From Desulfonatronospira sp. (GTDB taxonomy: Bacteria; Desulfobacterota; Desulfovibrionia; Desulfovibrionales; Desulfonatronovibrionaceae): a stretch of DNA of 7,355 nt. Both the position numbers and the translations under genes were made by a program. The stretch's first letter is position 1. Each line of letters opens with the position of its first letter. Positions 4,959-7,355 of this stretch are shown here, piece by piece. The stretch covers positions 1 through 7,355 of the forward strand of contig PWSL01000523.1 in assembly GCA_003563255.1 (NCBI GenBank). Direction: 5' to 3'. The notes beneath the pieces were generated by a model. The model worked only from the letters and a program-made list of their open reading frames with translations. It was not told where the DNA came from and did no database searches.

Positions 4959-6287
4959 ATGGAAGTGAGCATATTTTCACTGGAAATCAGTATATTGACA
5001 ATGGTTCTCCTGTCGCTGGGCGGGATGTTCCTACTGGGCATGCCCGTGTTCATGAGCCTGGCGGTAGCCTCGGCACTAGCTCTGAGCTACGGTGGCTACC
5101 TGCCCATGTCCGTAATACACAACTCCATCTTTGACGGTCTGAACATCTTTCCCCTGCTGGCCATTCCCTGCTTCGTGATCGCCGGGACCCTCATGGAATA
5201 CGGCAATATCACCAAGCAGATCGTAGACGTGGTCAAACAGCTGGTGGGCAGAATGTATGGTGGTCTGGGCTTGACCACTATTGTGGCCTGTACGTTTTTT
5301 GCAGCCATCTCCGGCTCGGGGCCGGGCACGGTAGCCGCTGTGGGCACCATTCTTGTACCGGCCATGATCCGCACAGGATACAGCAAGGAATACGCCGCTT
5401 CAGTAGCCTCGTCCGGGGGCACCATCGGCCTGCTGATCCCGCCCAGCAATCCCATGATAATTTATGCCATCCTGGGCAACGTATCTGTGACCGCTATGTT
5501 CACAGCCGGCTTTCTTCCGGGGTTTATCGTCGGTTTCTCAATGTGCATAACCGCCTGGCTGATTGCCCGGCAAAAAGGGTTCGGCCGCAGCGAAGAGCTT
5601 CCGCCTTTTAATTTGAGACATTTTCTGCTCAGCTGTGTGAAGGGTTTTTTCTCCCTGATAACTCCGTTTATAATCCTCGGATCCATCTATTCAGGCCTGG
5701 CTACCCCGGTGGAGGCTTCAGTGCTGGCCATCGCCTGGGCATTGTTTGTAGGGTTCGTGATAAACCGCGCATTGACCCTGTCTGCGGTGTACAAGTCTTT
5801 ACTGGAAGGCGCGCTGATCTGTGGTGCGGTTCTTTTGATAGTGGGTACCTCCACCCTGTTCGGAAGAATATTGACTTTTGAGGAAGCCCCGCAACTTATG
5901 GCCCAGATGGCCCTTAGCGTGTCGGAAAATCCCTACATAATCCTGCTCATGATTGTCGGTGTGCTGCTCATCCTGGGGATGTTCATGGAGACCCTCTCCA
6001 CCATCATTATTCTGGTACCGGTATTTATGCCCATGATCCATATTATAGGTATCGACCCGGTGCACTTCGGCATCATCCTTGTGCTCACCAACCAGATAGC
6101 TCTGTCCACTCCGCCGCTGGGGGTCAATCTATTTGTAGCCTCGCGTATTTCCAATGTTTCAGTGGAGCGGATCGCCGTGGGAGTTATTCCGTACATAATA
6201 GCCATGTTGATATGTACTCTTTTGATAGTCTTCTTCCCAAAAATTTCAACAATATTGCCTGAGCTCATTCTGGGCTACGGAAGGTAG
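4959..6287 (+). CDS. dctM: TRAP transporter large membrane subunit (DctM)
   Basis: A 442-residue polytopic inner-membrane protein of normal DctM length, the transport-catalysing subunit of the TRAP system. Hydrophobic segments run through the whole protein. Family signatures are clear: ISGSGPGTVAAVGTILVPAM (117-136), GGTIGLLIPPSNPMIIYA (153-170), the GLATPVEASVLAIAWAL block (246-262), and TNQIALSTPPLGVNLFVAS (377-395). The two PP-containing loops are the pseudo-symmetric hairpin regions thought to hold the sodium and substrate sites. The start at 4959 has AAAGGAGG about 10 nt upstream, overlapping the dctQ stop region. With dctP and dctQ it forms a complete transporter. The AOR gene follows after 48 bp. 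Confidence 0.95.
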   Translation: MEVSIFSLEISILTMVLLSLGGMFLLGMPVFMSLAVASALALSYGGYLPMSVIHNSIFDGLNIFPLLAIPCFVIAGTLMEYGNITKQIVDVVKQLVGRMYGGLGLTTIVACTFFAAISGSGPGTVAAVGTILVPAMIRTGYSKEYAASVASSGGTIGLLIPPSNPMIIYAILGNVSVTAMFTAGFLPGFIVGFSMCITAWLIARQKGFGRSEELPPFNLRHFLLSCVKGFFSLITPFIILGSIYSGLATPVEASVLAIAWALFVGFVINRALTLSAVYKSLLEGALICGAVLLIVGTSTLFGRILTFEEAPQLMAQMALSVSENPYIILLMIVGVLLILGMFMETLSTIIILVPVFMPMIHIIGIDPVHFGIILVLTNQIALSTPPLGVNLFVASRISNVSVERIAVGVIPYIIAMLICTLLIVFFPKISTILPELILGYGR

Positions 6288-6335
6288 CAATATCCAGGAC
6301 CCGGCAGTAGAAAAAAGATAATTAGGAGTCTTAAT

Positions 6336-7355
6336 ATGCCTTTTGGTTACAACGGAAAAATACTGGTCGTGGATCTGACCAACCAGACCTGGTCCGTGGA
6401 TGAGCATGATGATGCCTGGTACCGCACCTACTGGGGCGGGGGAGCTCTTGCCTCATGGTACATGCTCAAGCACATTCCACCCGGGGCTGATCCCCTGGGA
6501 CCGGACAATGTTCTGGTGTTTGCGGCATCCGTACTTTGCGGCAGCGGAATATCCGGTTTCAACCGCTATACAGCAGCAGCCATGAATCCTTTGACCGGCG
6601 GCTTTGGAGAGTCCGAGGCGGCTGGTTATTTCGGACCGGCACTCAAGCATGCCGGCTTTGATGCGGTAGTATTGAATGGAAAATCTCCCCAGCCTGTATA
6701 CCTCTGGATCAATAATGGTCAGGTTGAACTGCGCGACGCCGCTCATATCTGGGGTAAGGAAAACGCTCCCACACTGGACATAATCAAGAATGAGCTGGGA
6801 GACAAGAAAGTCCGCATCGCCTCTATCGGTCCGGCCGGCGAGAACATGGTCCGGCTGGCCTGTATAATCAATGAACTGGCCCATGCCAACGGAAGATGCG
6901 GCATGGGAGCGGTCATGGGATCTAAAAATCTAAAAGCCGTGGCCGTGCGTGGAGACTCTGGAAATATGTCCCTGGCTGACCCGGATAAGCTGGACGAGAT
7001 CAACAAATGGCATCTTAAAAGAATCGCAGAACATATGCCGAGCATTAACATGCGCAAGTTCGGAACGGTGCAGCATCTTATGGCCCAGCAGAACTCGGGC
7101 ATTCTGCCCACCCGGAACTGGAGGGACTGCCAGTTTGAGGATGCTGCCGGCCTGGGCTGGGAAGGATATGAGAAAGTCAGTAAAGGTATTCATACCTGCT
7201 ATAAATGCGCTGTTGCCTGCAAGCGCAGGGTAAGCAACACAGAAGAAAAACGGTATGGGGGACCGGAATATGAAACCCTGGCCGCACTGGGCTCCATGTG
7301 CGGTGTGGGAGACCTGAATGCGGTCTGCAGGGGACATGAACGCTGCAATGCCCTG
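6336..7355 (+). CDS. aor: Aldehyde:ferredoxin oxidoreductase, tungsten-dependent (5' part, runs off the window)
   Basis: An open frame of 340 codons from ATG 6336 to the last base with no stop, so the gene continues to the right. AGGAG lies 7 nt before the ATG. The enzyme oxidises aldehydes to carboxylic acids with ferredoxin as acceptor, using a tungsten (or molybdenum) bis-pterin and one 4Fe-4S cluster, in the cytoplasm. The N-terminal MPFGYNGKILVVDLT and GPLTGG-like MNPLTGGFGES (83-93) are typical, as is the pterin-binding GAVMGSKNLKAVAVRG (191-206). C288-x2-C291-x3-C295 (HTCYKCAVACK) gives three of the four expected cluster cysteines, at the same numbers I recall for Pyrococcus furiosus AOR. 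GGPEYET places a glutamate at 313, matching the active-site Glu of that enzyme. The fourth cysteine and the active-site histidine would lie beyond the edge. Its place after a dehydrogenase and a TRAP system suggests a catabolic aldehyde as substrate. Confidence 0.92.
   Translation, partial: MPFGYNGKILVVDLTNQTWSVDEHDDAWYRTYWGGGALASWYMLKHIPPGADPLGPDNVLVFAASVLCGSGISGFNRYTAAAMNPLTGGFGESEAAGYFGPALKHAGFDAVVLNGKSPQPVYLWINNGQVELRDAAHIWGKENAPTLDIIKNELGDKKVRIASIGPAGENMVRLACIINELAHANGRCGMGAVMGSKNLKAVAVRGDSGNMSLADPDKLDEINKWHLKRIAEHMPSINMRKFGTVQHLMAQQNSGILPTRNWRDCQFEDAAGLGWEGYEKVSKGIHTCYKCAVACKRRVSNTEEKRYGGPEYETLAALGSMCGVGDLNAVCRGHERCNAL

Overview
This window looks like chromosomal DNA from an anaerobic, probably sulfate- or sulfur-metabolising Desulfobacterota (a Desulfovibrio-like 'deltaproteobacterium'). 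The reasons are a tungsten-type aldehyde:ferredoxin oxidoreductase next to a TRAP transporter, control by a sigma-54 activator, strong Shine-Dalgarno sites, and intergenic regions rich in palindromic REP-like repeats. The taxon is inferred from gene content only.

Layout: bases 1-181 hold an inverted-repeat element with two adjacent 13-bp hairpins. A GAF / AAA+ / Fis sigma-54 activator gene (start 1762, stop 197) is transcribed leftwards. The 666-bp divergent region from 1763 to 2428 is the busiest non-coding part. It contains a 176-bp nested palindromic element (1797-1972), a cluster of TGCCC dyads that could be the activator-binding site (2031-2080), a good -24/-12 sigma-54 promoter (2144-2160) with a second -24/-12-like match 20 bp downstream (2164-2180), and a second nested palindromic element (2209-2361) that would lie in the mRNA leader. 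Transcribed rightwards are a 3-hydroxyisobutyrate-dehydrogenase-family oxidoreductase (2429-3289), a complete three-part TRAP transporter, dctP (3388-4383), dctQ (4427-4942) and dctM (4959-6287), and the first 340 codons of an aldehyde:ferredoxin oxidoreductase (from 6336, running off the right edge).

How the parts may work together (inference): the divergent sigma-54 activator senses a small molecule or redox signal through its GAF domain and switches on the -24/-12 promoter. The TRAP system imports a small organic anion, the dehydrogenase converts an alcohol to an aldehyde (or the reverse), and the AOR oxidises the aldehyde to an acid with ferredoxin as acceptor. The dehydrogenase has an atypical substrate loop (GKTPAHA instead of the usual SGG type), closer to what I recall of the sulfolactaldehyde reductase YihU. 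A hydroxy-acid or hydroxy-sulfonate substrate is therefore a testable idea, not a conclusion. No terminator is seen for the right-hand operon, which continues beyond the window.
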